The notes under the pieces: model-generated | Told to the model about the DNA's origin: nothing | The model's input: the letters and a program-made list of their open reading frames with translations, nothing else | Database searches by the model: none | Translations under genes and position numbers: made by a program | Shown here: in pieces, positions 25,022-37,145 of the stretch | Position numbering within the stretch: position 1 is the first letter of the stretch | Layout: each line of letters begins with the position of its first letter | Source: Botrytis cinerea B05.10 | Lineage: Eukaryota > Ascomycota > Leotiomycetes > Helotiales > Sclerotiniaceae | Assembly (NCBI RefSeq): GCF_000143535.2 | Contig: NC_037314.1 | Coordinates: 1,178,001-1,242,000, forward strand | Direction: 5' to 3' | DNA: 64,000 bases

Positions 25022-27172
25022 GTCGTGTTATATTGCGTCGCGAGTTTCGACGCTGGATCGATGACCTGGTTCCTTCACACTCCGAGAGTGCTTTTAATCA
25101 AACGGGATCTCTTAACAGGATCGCATGGACAGCAATCTTCTTCTTTCCGACCCCGATTTAAGAATGTCAAGTAATTATTGGACGTGTAACAATAACAATA
25201 AAGTGTTCAATTGAAAGAACAAAGGACTCGGAAGTCCAGTGGGTTGTTGATTAGGTGGTATCAAGCGTTGCGGTGCGTAGGATAGCGGTAGCGTAGCGTA
25301 ACCTTACTTACTGCGGACGGAGCACCGATGGATGCAGAGTAAGCAACAAGCCGTGATTTATCTTCGCCACAAAGGATGCACTGCACCGCAAGTAACGTCC
25401 AGACAACAAAAGACTCTCGGAGAACGCGTGTAAGAATACTTGTGTGGATGGTTAGGGAGGAGGCATGGGACGGTGTTAAATAAATACGCCAGTGGTCAAG
25501 TGCCTTTAGGTTTGATCTGATGGCGATCCTGGACGTTTTGACTTCTTTGATGTTTCGCAGTTGATCTAGGTTGGTGTTCTCAAGCAGGCGGTGGTGGTAG
25601 CTTTCAGTCCAGGGCAAGTGGGCGTGGCGTAGTGGGTTGGTAGAAGGGGCGGTGGCTCTCTAGTCAGTCCCCTTACCCGTGGGCCCTTGAGGACAGAACT
25701 AGCTAGGACAGCACCGAGGAAGACGAGGACGAGGATGAGGACGAGGACGAGGATGAGGATGTGTTGAATGGAGTCTGCGATGTTGTGGATTTTCGATGGA
25801 TTCCCTAGCTAGGACGGGCGTGAGTACAGACGGTCTCGGCGTACGTTTGGCACGGATTTCCATTCGCAATCGAACGCGAGAGAAGGACATCTGAGGACGA
25901 AGCTATCTCATACGATGTTTCACGAATAGTATTGTGATGGCAATAGATATTGTATTAGTCACTCATCCCTATCTACACACATATCTCTACATAGGGAGCG
26001 TCTGTAGCCGTCACTTTGAGACATCCGAAGTATCTACATGTGTACCTACAGTTCTGGCATCAAGCTCAGACAGCAGCCATAAAACCTGTCTGCTGAACAG
26101 CTTCCCCTCTCATCTCATCGCCATCTTCAAAGCTGCACATCACACCATTCACATCTTATCTAGCATATGTCTTGTTCCACATCACTTCCATACATTGTCG
26201 TGATCGCCGGTCGTCTCGTAGTGTGGGGGATGAGTGTGCTCCAGCAAATTTGAGTTTAACCTTAGCTGCGTGAGGCACTCGAGTGTCAACAGTTCAGCCC
26301 CTCATCGTAAATCTTCAATGCTTCACATACATGACAAGATCTTACGACTGACATCAGTTCTCTCTTATATACGGCATCTTCTATTTCACCATCTTCCGCC
26401 GGTACCTACATGCCAGAGTCATGTTTCATACAGTAGCTTCGTTTCCTGGCATCCACAATCACATACATGCGTCTTGTTCATGCCGCTTTTCAACGAACCC
26501 CTTCACACTATCGCTGGCCAACCCTCAACCCAACCCTCGAAACCCTGGATGAGCTCCCTCGACTTCGTGTCTTTCGTGTCTTCGTGTCTTCGTGTTATCC
26601 AATTGATCTGTGCCAACCCAGTCAACCTCCAAAGCAGCAGTCCAAATTGTATGCAAGCCCTTTTACCGCTAATGCCGGGATTTCCAAGGGTTTTGGTGAA
26701 CTCTGCCATGAAAAGGAAAAAAAAAGAACGAGGTATTTGAGAGAACAAGAGGCCCAAGGTGAGTGAATGTTGTGATACCCAGCCTCCGCGATTTCTCGCC
26801 ATCGAGTCAATCCTTATTTTATCAGATCCTGCGGTTTGCATATTCTCTTGCTCTTGCTATCCATCCGCATCTCGCGCTAATCATGTTATCCCAATCCGAG
26901 TGAGTTCCAAAATCGTGCCTTCACTGATATACCCGGCGCAAACCTCGAGTAAGGATAATTTGATGACGACAGTGAAGACAAATTATCAGCTCACAAACTT
27001 CAATACACAACCAACAAAGATATCGCCGTGGGGTCCCACTTTGTAAACATAGGATTGAATATTGATTCTCAGAGCATTGTTATCCTTTGATCTCTAGAAA
27101 ACTTTTAAGGTTCATTTTTACACCGACTAGTCGAGAAGTGGAAGGGAAGAGCAATCGTCCCAAGCTCAAAAT
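25022..27172. other. Divergent promoter region of KEX2 and the PhoD-like gene
   Basis: 2.15 kb between two divergent genes. It includes a (GAGGAC)-type simple repeat at 25716-25762 and a short (TTCGTGTC)-like repeat near 26565-26602. Frames in 26.2-26.8 kb are open by chance and do not look like protein. No RNA gene was recognised. Confidence 0.5.
25716..25762. repeat. (GAGGAC/GAGGAT)n simple repeat
   Basis: Imperfect six-base repeat, purine-rich on the plus strand, in the KEX2/PhoD divergent spacer. Confidence 0.85.
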
Positions 27173-30100
27173 ATGGCAGCACCATATTGGGGGCAACTGC
27201 CTCCTCCAAAAGTCTCAAGGCAAGGCTCAATTGGCTCTGCTGCAGGTCAAAATTCAAGAAAGAACAGTCTATCTGTTGATACACAAAAGGACCGGCCTGC
27301 CTCTCAAGATCCAAGACGCAATCGAGAATCGACACAAACAGAAGCTCCTACGATATCTACACAAAGTCTATTTGCTTCTCCAGTTGCTTCAACATTTAGG
27401 GGAGATGGCTTAGCTCCTCGACCTCTACCATTTCCATACGATACTCCCAATACATCCTACGATAACGATTACTTAGAGAAGAGGAGAAAGCGTGGAGAAA
27501 GTCGGAACAAAGACAACCTACGCGAGTTCAACCAGGCTATCTCTCCGCCAACTGCTGCGAATAAATATAGAGCACCTCCATCAGGCAGCTATAACGAGCC
27601 TGCGGCTAGTGGACCATTGTTCACAGATCAAACTCCAGCGAGATCGAGGCCAGCTCGCAAGTCGGATGGTGCCGATACTATAAAATCTCAGGAAACGAAT
27701 TGGGAAGTACTTGGCACATCTTCTCCTATCAGTGAAAGAGACGCCCTTCAGAGATCTGGTACAACTGGTAGAGGCGACGGTAAGGGCTACTCACGCAGAG
27801 GAGGTCATACATCAAGTGGAGAACGGCCTAGACGTAGTCAGACTTCTGATTCACATGCTAGAAAAGGTTCATATTCTGAAGCAGCAGAGGTCCAACGACG
27901 GAAGGAGTGGGCACCAGACAGGTCTCCTTTACAAAGATTGGAATTGACCCTTGACAGCATCACAAAAGAGGAGAAGCGAGCACGCGTAGAAGAAGCTGAG
28001 CGAGTAATCAAAGAAAAAGAAGGAAAGCCTACAGGCACTATTGAGCAGCCCACACAAAACACAGTCCGCTTCAGAAATCGTCCAGTTGCCAAAGCTCCTG
28101 AAGGTGGTTTGCAATCAGAGAGGCGACCGGTCATCGCAGAAAGTCTTCCGCGGACTTCAAGTATTAAATCACAAGAAAGCTTCACGCGCAGTGGATCTGT
28201 CCTGGAAAGAATACCAATTACACACAAATCACCTCCAATTGGTGTTATTCAAGAAAGGGGTCCTATTCCTGGTCGCGATTTCGAGAGTAGTTCAATTCCA
28301 CAACGCACATCCAGTAAAAAACAAAAGTCTGGTATACCCAAAGCGGTTGGAGCCGTAGCTGCTGTTGAAACCTCTGGCGGTCCTCTTTATCGAAGCAAAA
28401 GCAATAAATTGAGAAAAGACCCACCACCAGATCATTGGAGTCGACGCCAGAGCGAAAGTGACAGGCAACCTGAGGACGACTTGCTACCTAGTCTTGCAGC
28501 GGGCCAGCAAGCTCTGCCACTTCCTCGGAGAGTAACAGAACCCATTTCATCCAGAAACCTGCCGGTTCGTGAACCAGAGTTTCGTGACGAGTCTCCGTAC
28601 GACTCTGAAGAAGAGATGAGGGGTATTTCTTTTAGGCGAGGATCGAAACGAAAGACGGAGCAATTGACTGGACAGGATCAACCTTTAAAACATTCGTCAT
28701 CTGCCAAATACAATAGGAAAACAAGTTCTATTTCTTCAAAAGATCGTACATTTCCACCTATAGCTGGCGATGGTCCTGTTGATCAAGAGGAGCATCATGA
28801 TCATCACAATCTTGGTGAAATCTTTCATCATCACCACAATTACGAGCCAGGGAATGGATTATATGCTCCCTCGCAACGACTTACTGAGTGGAAGAAGGGC
28901 GAGAAAGCTTTACTGGCAGGTGCTTTGTTAGACCTTGAAGACGAGGCAAGTGAAAGTGACGTCGGCCCGAAGGGAGCGTGGTGGGAAGCTGGTCCCAGCA
29001 GGAAACGCTCTGTCAAACAGAAGAAGGCTGAAGCCTATGACGGGGAATATGATGACAGTAATGGTACAGTGCCTTTAGCTTTTGGTTCTATGGAAGACTG
29101 TGCCGGTTGTATTGCTGAGCAGCATTTATCATCTAAAACTCGCAGTTCTACTGGATTTGTTAAGTTGCGACCGAAACACAAATCTGGTTATGCGAGCAAA
29201 GTGATTGCTGCGAACCAATCATCTGACAAGCAGAAATCCCCTTCCACTCCCCCTACTCCAGATCATTCGCTGACATGTGCAATGCGGGTCATCCGCGTTC
29301 GTCCTGATATAGCTCCTACTAGATTTAAACCACCTCTCTTTCTAAAGTGCGGCCCACTTCTACGTTACCATGGCATACGTACCGAAAAGACATCCAGTCG
29401 TTCAGTGGCTCGTGGCCCTTTACCAGAACGTGAAGTCTGGAGAGGAAGTGTCATGATTGTGACTCAGGACTCAAGTTCATCTTACGAACTTGCTCCAACA
29501 TTAAGACTTTTTTTGCAACCTGTGGATTTGCTACCACCACCGCCAGCACAAGTAGATGGTCAAGACCTTGATCCAGAGTATATTGACCCTATTGCAGGAC
29601 TAACTAAAGTTGGACGAGATGGCAGGACGCTCTACACTCGTCCTGTTGAACATCTTCCAGAAGGGCAAGATCTCTCAAAGGTCGAAACAGATAAAGGATT
29701 ATTTGAGTCACATCGAAGTAATCTTGATGGAGGCGCAGACACGAAACGGGCACGTAAGACACAGCAATACGATGGAGAAAAGGCTGGCAAGTTCAAAGAA
29801 GTGCGAGGTTTTCGTTTGCATGCAGACAAAGGTTTCACTTTCTGGAGATTCAACATTGAAGTAGAATTGCGCAGCAAGCAACAAAGAATTGCTTATCGAA
29901 TTAATCGTGGCCCAGCTACCGGTTTTTGGGTTCCAGCTCGTGGGCAGGCGATGAACATAATGTTCTATAGCTGCAACGGCTTCACCATGGATGTTCATCC
30001 AAATGACTTTAGTGGACCCGATCCTTTGTGGAGAGATGTTCTGAATACTCATCAGACACAACCATTTCATGTCATGCTTGGAGGTGGTGATCAGCTGTAC

Positions 30101-32129
30101 AACGATCATATGATGCAACGAACGACCCTCTTCAAGGAATGGCTCAATATCAAAAATCCTCTTCGTAAAGAGGCCTTACCTTTCACACCAGAGATGCAGG
30201 ACGAAATGGAGCATTTCTATCTGGATAGCTATTGCATGTGGTTCTCTCAAGGTCTTTTTGGAGTGGCTAACTCACAAATTCCTATGATCAACATTTTTGA
30301 TGATCACGACATTATCGATGGATTTGGTTCGTATCCTGATAGTTACATGAAATGCCCGGTTATGTCTGGTTTGGGAAGCGTGGCATTCAAGTACTATATG
30401 CTCTTCCAACAACAAAGTAGTATCGATGAAGGCGAAGATACCGAGCCTAGCTGGATTCTGGGAGCACAGCCAGGTCCATATATTCCCGAATTAAGTCGAA
30501 GTATCTTCACAGGTCTAGGCCGTGGGATTGCATTTCTCGGCATAGATTGTCGCACCGAACGAATGAATGATGAAATTGTTACGGCTGAAACGTACACGAA
30601 GATTTTTGATCGACTTGAGAAGGATATCATCAAGGGTCAGACAAAGCATCTCATTGTTTTACTGGGGGTACCAATTGCTTATCCAAGAATGGTCTGGCTT
30701 GAAACTCTGTGAGTAAATTCTAGTGGTCTATTTTCATTTCTGACAGATTTATAGCCTCACTTCCAAAGTAATGACGCCTTTAAAGGCCATGGGCCGTGCT
30801 GGCTTACTTGGAAAAAGTCTCATGAATCATTTTGATGGTGGGGTGGAAATTCTCGATGATCTCGATGACCATTGGACTGCAGCTCATCATAAGGAAGAGC
30901 GAAATTGGTTGGTTCAAGAATTACAAGATTTGGCAGCCGAGAAGTCAGTTCGAATCACTATTTTAGGGTGTGTATAACTTTCCATAATGCTCAGAGAGAA
31001 TGCTGACATGAGAAGTGGCGATGTCCATCTCGGTGCTATTGGCCAATTTTATTCAAATCCTAAATTGAAAATTCCTAAGGATCACGATTATCGTTACATG
31101 ACAAACATTATATCTTCGGCAATTGTCAATGCGCCACCACCAGATATGCTGGCTGATATTCTAAACAAACGTAACAAAGTGCATCATTTTGATGCGGATA
31201 CAGACGAGGACATGATTCCAATCTTCACTCATGATGTGGATGGTAAGCCTAGAAACAACAAACGGCTCCTCAACCGTCGAAATTGGTGCTCGATACGGGA
31301 GTACAATCCAGCCTTAAGTCGTCCTAGTTCACCAGACGCTACTACTTCATATGATGGCAGTATCTCGCCGGTACCTAGACGCGGCCTATTTCGTCGATTC
31401 ACTACCAAAGGCCCTTCATATCGTCCCGACGCACCGCCATTGTCCAATGCTTCATTCTTTAACAGGCGCCCATCGTTCTCACGCCCGTCGTTATCTTTGT
31501 CCCGCCGGAATTCCACTGAATCCGCAAGACCTGGTAGCCTGAAAAGAACACTGTCTTTAACACGAAAGGATTTCACAGGACTTTTCCGTCGAAACAGTAA
31601 ACGTCGAGACTCGGGTGGTATCAATGGATACGGCTCGGAAAGCGAAGACGATCTATCCTACAACCCGAATCTTGATGGCCCAGCAACTATGCGTGGTGGA
31701 GCAGGCGACGAATATTATGCGTTTGAAAGTGAAACTCCTCGTGCCACCGCATACTCTGAAAAACAAGCCGCAACTTCTGTTGCGGGAAGCCAACCACAAG
31801 AACCGGTCTTTCCAAGGAACAAGTTTCAGCGTACGCCAACTGGGTTATCAGAAAAACAAATTCGAAAGGGTAATTACCAAAACATCAATTTGGAGGGTGG
31901 ATTGGATATTTGTTTGAATGTGGAAGTCAATCAGAAGGATCCAGCTGGCATCACTATGCCGTATAGACTTTTGGTTCCCGCGCTTTGGTATGAAGATGAT
32001 TTGGGTGATGAGGCCGCAAAGAGGAAGAGAGAATATGATTTGATTTTGTGGTTGAAGAAGAAGAGGGCGAGTAAAGGACAAAGGGTGGATAATGGAAAGA
32101 GACTTGGTATGGCAGAGGATAGTGCGTAG
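27173..32129 (+). CDS. Large PhoD-like metallophosphatase-domain protein (about 1620 aa)
   Basis: Three exons: 27173-30708, 30755-30967 and 31016-32129. The first splice gives WLETLLTSKVMTPLKAMGRA and the second gives TILGGDVHLGAIGQF, both in frame. The second acceptor could be three bases earlier. The first 680 residues are basic, Ser/Pro/Arg-rich and look disordered. Residues from about 690 to 1330 carry the PhoD-like domain: FWVPARGQAMNIMFYSCNGF, GGGDQLYND (about 968), NIFDDHDIIDGFGSYPDSY (about 1040), GVEILDDLDDHW and GGDVHLGA, with Asp/His residues that would bind metal. The tail is again Ser/Arg-rich. Fungal proteins of this architecture are known but their substrate is not established. 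There is no signal peptide, so it is probably cytosolic or peripheral. Confidence 0.92.
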
Positions 32130-33278
32130 AAGATGGTGACAGGGGTGATATTGAGGCGAGAGTGGGGAAGGAACGGAGGTAGAAGGTTAATGATTGAGGA
32201 GGATTACGACGACACGAAGACTTATGGACGAACGTTGAAGCGAGCGTGCATGCGAGCGCGCCAGAAAAAAACAAATATTACAATACCCCTCTTTTTGGCC
32301 GAAGATTATTTACTATTTTACTCATTGTATCTTTTATTGTTTTCTTTCTCTCGGCATTCTTTTCATGTTGTATTACTTGGATCATTGCTAGGATGGATTT
32401 TATGGGAAGGGAATGGGAGAGAAGTTATCGGAATAGTATGAATGGATGGATGGATGAAAGAAGAATGGATGATTTGTTACATCTAAGATGGACTTTTAGG
32501 TTCAATCGTTTATGAAGACGGGATGAGAGAGGAACTTTCAGGTTTGTGGTTTTGTAGATACCTATCTAGGTAAACAGAGAGAACGGAATGGAATGGAAGG
32601 GAGGCGGGGAATGAATTCACGATTTGATAACGTTTTTTTGTGAAATTTGTTGTGGGTTTTGTGACTGTTTTGCCGTGAGATCTGGACCATGTATGTGCTG
32701 CATTGAAAACGAAACCAAGATTAGTTATCGTAGTGCTCTGCGAATAAAGCTTCCAAAAACGTCAAGGTCAGCCTTTCTTGTATATGTACTCGAGATGTAG
32801 AAGCGACCTTAAAGGCTGAAGATTGGATTCGATGCAATCAATGCAACGACCAACTTTCTGCCCAAAAGCGGTAAATAAACACGTGATAAATAACACCAGA
32901 TCGATTTGTTGCATATCTGAAAAAAGACAATTCAATTTACAACCATCTCCATGAATTTAGCGCCAAATTGAAAAAAGGTTCCATCGACTGGGAATAAGAA
33001 CAATTTCTGAGAGTTATATCCGGTGGAAATCATTGGTGTCGAAACTTAAATATCACCTGGTTGGTGACTAATAAGACCTTGGATTTCAACTCTCAAGACA
33101 GCATCACCTCACACGCTCTTTGAGAAGTTGCATGTCATAATACCGTGTTAAAAGTATTTCACATTTATAAATTATTTCCTTGCTGTAGCATCGATGTCCC
33201 TATTTCAAATGCGACCGTGTCGCGTCATTTGAAGAGCTGCTGGTAGCTTTACGACAATCTAAATACACAATCGCGACA
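32130..33278. other. Intergenic, promoter side of XLF
   Basis: About 1.15 kb between tandem genes. It contains one near-copy of the element TTTGTTGCATATCTG at 32905-32919, which recurs with one change in the 35-39 kb gap. No gene was seen. Confidence 0.5.
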
Positions 33279-35069
33279 ATGGCCGCCTGGAGACCTCTCA
33301 AACTTTCTGAGTCTGCTGGTGCACAACCACCCCCCTTTCTCATCTCATCCGAATTCAACAATGATTCATACCTAGTTCGGCTGACCGACTTGACGCACAC
33401 GTGGGTCGAAAGTGTAGATCGCGATGCGATAATCGAACGAAGCAGAGAAGAGAATACAAGTATCGATCCAAGTGAGGACGACGACCAGCTATCGATATTT
33501 CTCGAAAAGATCAGACTCGGCCTTGCGGGGAAAAAGGATACAAGCCTTTCTTTCCAAGTCGGGCCGGAGACTGGAGATAATCTCTCACCAAGTCTACTTC
33601 TTCATGTTACGATTCGACTACCTGGTGGATTGAAGGACTTAGAATGGCGTTACGAACTGGCCTTGCAAACGCCGAAAGAAACAGTCGAGAAGTTGCTTCT
33701 TCCAAGTTTAATTACGCTACAAGAAAAGAAAGAAGAGGTCGAGGAGCTAATAGAGCTGCTGGAGGAGAAAGATGCGGTTATTCAGAAATTAGTGGATACA
33801 TTGGAAAGTCAAGGGACCGACCTAGGTACAATATTTCACCAGGCTGCAGGAAGATCAGGAAAGAAAATCGACAGGAAGAAGGCGAGTGAGAAGATCCAAG
33901 GATTGAAGATTTTCGACGCAGAAGCTTGGAAGCAGAAGTCGAGATCTGATAAGCCGGAAGATAGATGGGAGTTGTTGAACAATGTGTTTGGTGGCAATGA
34001 TATAATTCCAAATCTTTCTAAGGCGAATAGTTTCGACAAAGAGGATCGAAAACATAATTGGTGGGAACATATGCAGGGCAAGAGGGTAGGTACATCAGGG
34101 AGCAAGCTTGCGACAAGTGCAACCGATTCATCACGGAGAAGTACTCAACAAGAACATACCCAGACGGAGGATGATTTTCAGGTACAATCAACACCACCTC
34201 ACCTCTCAAGACCTAAGGCGAAGCCTGATGTTTCAATGGACGATTCCACAGATGATGATGATGATGATGATGATCTCGACGCTCCATCCCAGCATTCGAG
34301 AGTTCCAAATAATTTATCTATTTCGCAAGCTCGCGCATCAAGTCCCGATCGAACTCTAAGCCCAAGTCCACCAAAAGTAAACCCCCTTGTCAAATTGGGC
34401 ACAAAACGCAAAGTTCCCACGCCAACCCCCACAAGTCAAAACGCAGATGATTCCACTGAAGATGACGAACCTATACAAGCGAGTTTACATTCTACGAATG
34501 CAATTGATGATAATGATAATGATAATGATACCACGGATGATGATGCCCCATTTTCACCACCATCAAAACGGCAACAGACCCCGAAAACTTCGCCAGCTAA
34601 GCAGAAAGGCAAGCTCGGGAAGATAGGCGGAAAGAAAGCTCCTTCGCCTTCTCCAGAGCCGGATTCGGAGTCGGAGTCGGTGCCGGTGCCGGTGCCGAGT
34701 GTTGAATCGGAGGCTATCAAGGTGCGGCCTAAAAGAGGCATGCTCGGTAAAATCGGCGGAAAGAAAAAAGAGACAGCATCAATACCTGAAATCGACTCTC
34801 AGAATTCGGTATCACCAAAGAAGAAGCTGGGTACGATCGGTGGGAAGAAGGCTGCTACCGGGGACGCTAGCCAGATAGAAGATGCCTCTGGCGAAATAAA
34901 CAGAGGAAGGGGAAGAGCACTGACGACAGAAGAAGCAGAGCAATCGAAAGAAAAAACCCCACCACCAAGGGAGACTTCTGAGGAACGGGCTGATAAGAAG
35001 AGAGCAATTTTGAAAAAGGAATTGGAAGCAAAAAGTAAGGCGCCAGCCAAAAAGAAAAGGAAATTTTGA
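33279..35069 (+). CDS. NHEJ1: XLF/Cernunnos (Nej1-type) non-homologous end-joining factor (596 aa)
   Basis: Nuclear factor that bridges DNA ends with XRCC4-ligase IV. Single exon from ATG 33279. The N-terminal head (MAAWRPLKLSES..., FLISSEFNNDSYLVRLTDLT, HTWVESVDRDAI) matches the fungal XLF domain, followed by beta strands to ELALQTPKETVEKLLLPSL. A coiled-coil stalk comes next (LQEKKEEVEELIELLEEKDA). From about residue 235 the protein is a long disordered tail, with an Asp run encoded by GAT repeats (34244-34275). Three copies of LG(K/T)IGGKK sit at 446-453, 489-496 and 517-524. The C-terminus KKKRKF resembles the basic-aromatic Ku-binding end of animal XLF, which is inference. Confidence 0.88.
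   Translation: MAAWRPLKLSESAGAQPPPFLISSEFNNDSYLVRLTDLTHTWVESVDRDAIIERSREENTSIDPSEDDDQLSIFLEKIRLGLAGKKDTSLSFQVGPETGDNLSPSLLLHVTIRLPGGLKDLEWRYELALQTPKETVEKLLLPSLITLQEKKEEVEELIELLEEKDAVIQKLVDTLESQGTDLGTIFHQAAGRSGKKIDRKKASEKIQGLKIFDAEAWKQKSRSDKPEDRWELLNNVFGGNDIIPNLSKANSFDKEDRKHNWWEHMQGKRVGTSGSKLATSATDSSRRSTQQEHTQTEDDFQVQSTPPHLSRPKAKPDVSMDDSTDDDDDDDDLDAPSQHSRVPNNLSISQARASSPDRTLSPSPPKVNPLVKLGTKRKVPTPTPTSQNADDSTEDDEPIQASLHSTNAIDDNDNDNDTTDDDAPFSPPSKRQQTPKTSPAKQKGKLGKIGGKKAPSPSPEPDSESESVPVPVPSVESEAIKVRPKRGMLGKIGGKKKETASIPEIDSQNSVSPKKKLGTIGGKKAATGDASQIEDASGEINRGRGRALTTEEAEQSKEKTPPPRETSEERADKKRAILKKELEAKSKAPAKKKRKF
34614..34850 (+). repeat. Three LG(K/T)IGGKK repeats in the XLF tail
   Basis: Coding repeat: residues 446-453, 489-496 and 517-524 of the XLF protein read LGKIGGKK, LGKIGGKK and LGTIGGKK, each preceded by basic residues and separated by Ser/Pro/Glu-rich linkers. 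Confidence 0.9.
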
Positions 35070-35185
35070 GGGGAGAACTTGTGGGCAGTAGAAATATGTA
35101 AACATACAAGTATGTTCATTTGCCCCATCTGAACAATTCTGCATTTTCGTTACAGACCTTGCTTCTTGTTATTGGCTTTTGCGCA

Positions 35186-35240
35186 CATTATCTATTCCTG
35201 CATTATCTACTCCTGCATTATCTACTCCTGGATTATCTAC
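35186..35240. repeat. 15-base tandem repeat
   Basis: About 3.7 copies of a unit reading CATTATCTACTCCTG with single-base changes. Confidence 0.85.
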
Positions 35241-35595
35241 AGCATCTCATCAACCTCGCTAGCTAGACGATAAGTCTCTCAGTTTGAAGTTTCATTGCAC
35301 TCGTCGCCCCCTCACATACTGAAAGCACTTTCTTTGATTTTTATTGCGCCTCTACAACATTCATTTGAGCACTATTCACATTTTGATTGACAACGTCTCC
35401 TACTTGAAGTCATTTACCTTCCATGATGCGCTACCTGTGATGCGCCTCTTCATCCACCAAGGGTTAGCTCGAGGCTCTTTCCAGAAACTCCAAATTTATT
35501 CAATAACGCTTCCCCTTCCAACAGCTGAGTAAGACTCAAGATGATGGTTGCATATGTCAAGCACGGATCACATACTACCCATATTGTTGCCATGT

Positions 35596-35612
35596 GGTTT
35601 TGTTGCATGTCT
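35596..35612 (+). repeat. Recurring element copy 1 (GGTTTTGTTGCATGTCT)
   Basis: Seventeen bases identical to 37502-37518; the inner 14 bases also occur at 37015-37028. Function unknown. Confidence 0.7.
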
Positions 35613-35800
35613 AGAGCACAGACCGCATTGTTGGAGAGCTGTTTGTGTGGAAGGGGAAAGGTTTGTCGTGTTGTGTCTCCTTCATAGACTCATGTTCTCG
35701 CCATGTTTCCAACACCTTTCCGATGCACTTGTTGGATTGGCCTACTTTGGCGGAACATCTACACATATAAGTCACATGTTGAAAACCCTTCGAGATGTTG

Positions 35801-35815
35801 TTTTGTTGCTTATCT
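35801..35815 (+). repeat. Recurring element, diverged copy (TTTTGTTGCTTATCT)
   Basis: Thirteen of 15 bases match the element at 35598. Part of a longer imperfect direct repeat that includes AGCACAGACCG in both copies (35615-35625 and 35818-35828). Confidence 0.55.
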
Positions 35816-36810
35816 CAAGCACAGACCGGTCTCTTGAGAAGCAATGTTTGTTTGTGTAAACACCATTTGCTATATTTTGACGTCGTTCTACATTCTTCAG
35901 TATAAGCAGGGTACGATATTGGAGATTAGTCCACACTTACTTTAGATCTACAATTTGACATCTCTTGTGCTCGTAGAATGAGCAATGATGTAGATGCAAT
36001 AGATGTCGCATTGAGCAATAGGTGAGCAGAGCTACCTGTCAAGTAGCTACTTGGAATAAAGGTAAGCGATTTAACTTTGATATGTATTAGACGGGAATTT
36101 CCAGATATTCTATGTCAATAATGTTAATAGAGATACAAAGACGTTTTATAGATAGACCTGGCTAGGCGGGTATAAAGATGGATGGCGGTATGTGTAAGCG
36201 TATTATTAGTTCGCCTTATCAATTAAATTAGCCCAACCCCTTTTCTCTCTCGAGTTACATCAAGCGGGATCCAAACCGTCTTTCTGTGATCGTCAACACA
36301 TTCTAGATCCTGATCCTGATTATGATTATGAACTGTGAAGAGATGGATTTACCTTGGGATTTTTTTATGTATTCTCAATCTGGATCCACCTCGTTGCCAT
36401 CATCGTAATGTATGTAAATATTATGTGTGAATGTGAATCTGGATATCATTCCCACTTGTCTGTGACTCTGTGCAATCCAGTAATTGGATGATTCTTATCA
36501 CATATATGTATGTACTGTATCATAGATGCAGTACACTCATAAGGCTGAGACAAGCCTTTTGTTCTGATGGATATACGTACCTAGTGCCTCGAACATGTTC
36601 ACCTAGGTACCTAATCCCAACGTGTGTCTCGACTAATTCATCCATGACGTACTAACCCTATGTATGTATGACCGACCTTTATTAGTCGCGATGTCTACAA
36701 ATGCTTACATGCATGCGCATTCGTATGCTTTGTTCATAGGTGATGGTTGCTGATTGCTGATTGCTGATTCCTAATGATTTATGGGGGTCGTGAGGAAAAG
36801 GAAGTCTTCA

Positions 36811-36850
36811 GTAAGTAAGTAAGTAAGTAAGTAAATAAGTAAGTAAATAA
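36811..36850. repeat. (GTAA)n microsatellite
   Basis: About ten tetranucleotide units with a few A-for-G changes. Confidence 0.9.
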
Positions 36851-36910
36851 TAAGCCAAGTGAATAATAAGTCATCAAAGAAAAATCTCCAATCTCGATGA
36901 TAAACGTATA

Positions 36911-37028
36911 GACGTGCAACAAAAAGAATTTCCACACTCCTTTGGCTTCTTTTTTTTTTTTTTTTTTGATTGTCTTCCGGCGCGTGCTGCTTGCTTGCTT
37001 GCTTGTTTGCTCTCTTTGTTGCATGTCT
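36911..37028. repeat. Inverted repeat of the recurring element, about 85-base loop
   Basis: AGACGTGCAACAAAAAG on the left (36911-36927) is complementary, with two mismatches, to CTCTTTGTTGCATGTCT on the right (37012-37028). The loop includes an 18-T run and (GCTT)n. Confidence 0.6.
36950..36967. repeat. 18-base poly(T)
   Basis: Uninterrupted run of 18 T inside the inverted repeat loop. Confidence 0.9.
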
Positions 37029-37111
37029 GGAAATTGTGCATCGCGATCTTGAGATTGCGATGGAGGGAGGGATGGATAGATAGATGGATCGTGTTTTTTT
37101 TTTCCATGGGT

Positions 37112-37145
37112 TGTCATGTCATGTCACGTCATGTCATGTCATGTA
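37112..37145. repeat. (GTCAT)n simple repeat
   Basis: Seven pentanucleotide units with one C-for-T change. Confidence 0.85.

Noticed and set aside
26234..26766. Open frames of up to 168 codons upstream of the PhoD-like gene
   Set aside because: No conserved motif and translation of simple CT-rich DNA; more likely promoter or 5' UTR.
35548..35859. 103-codon plus-strand frame
   Set aside because: It spans the imperfect direct repeat and shows no protein-like conservation between its two halves.
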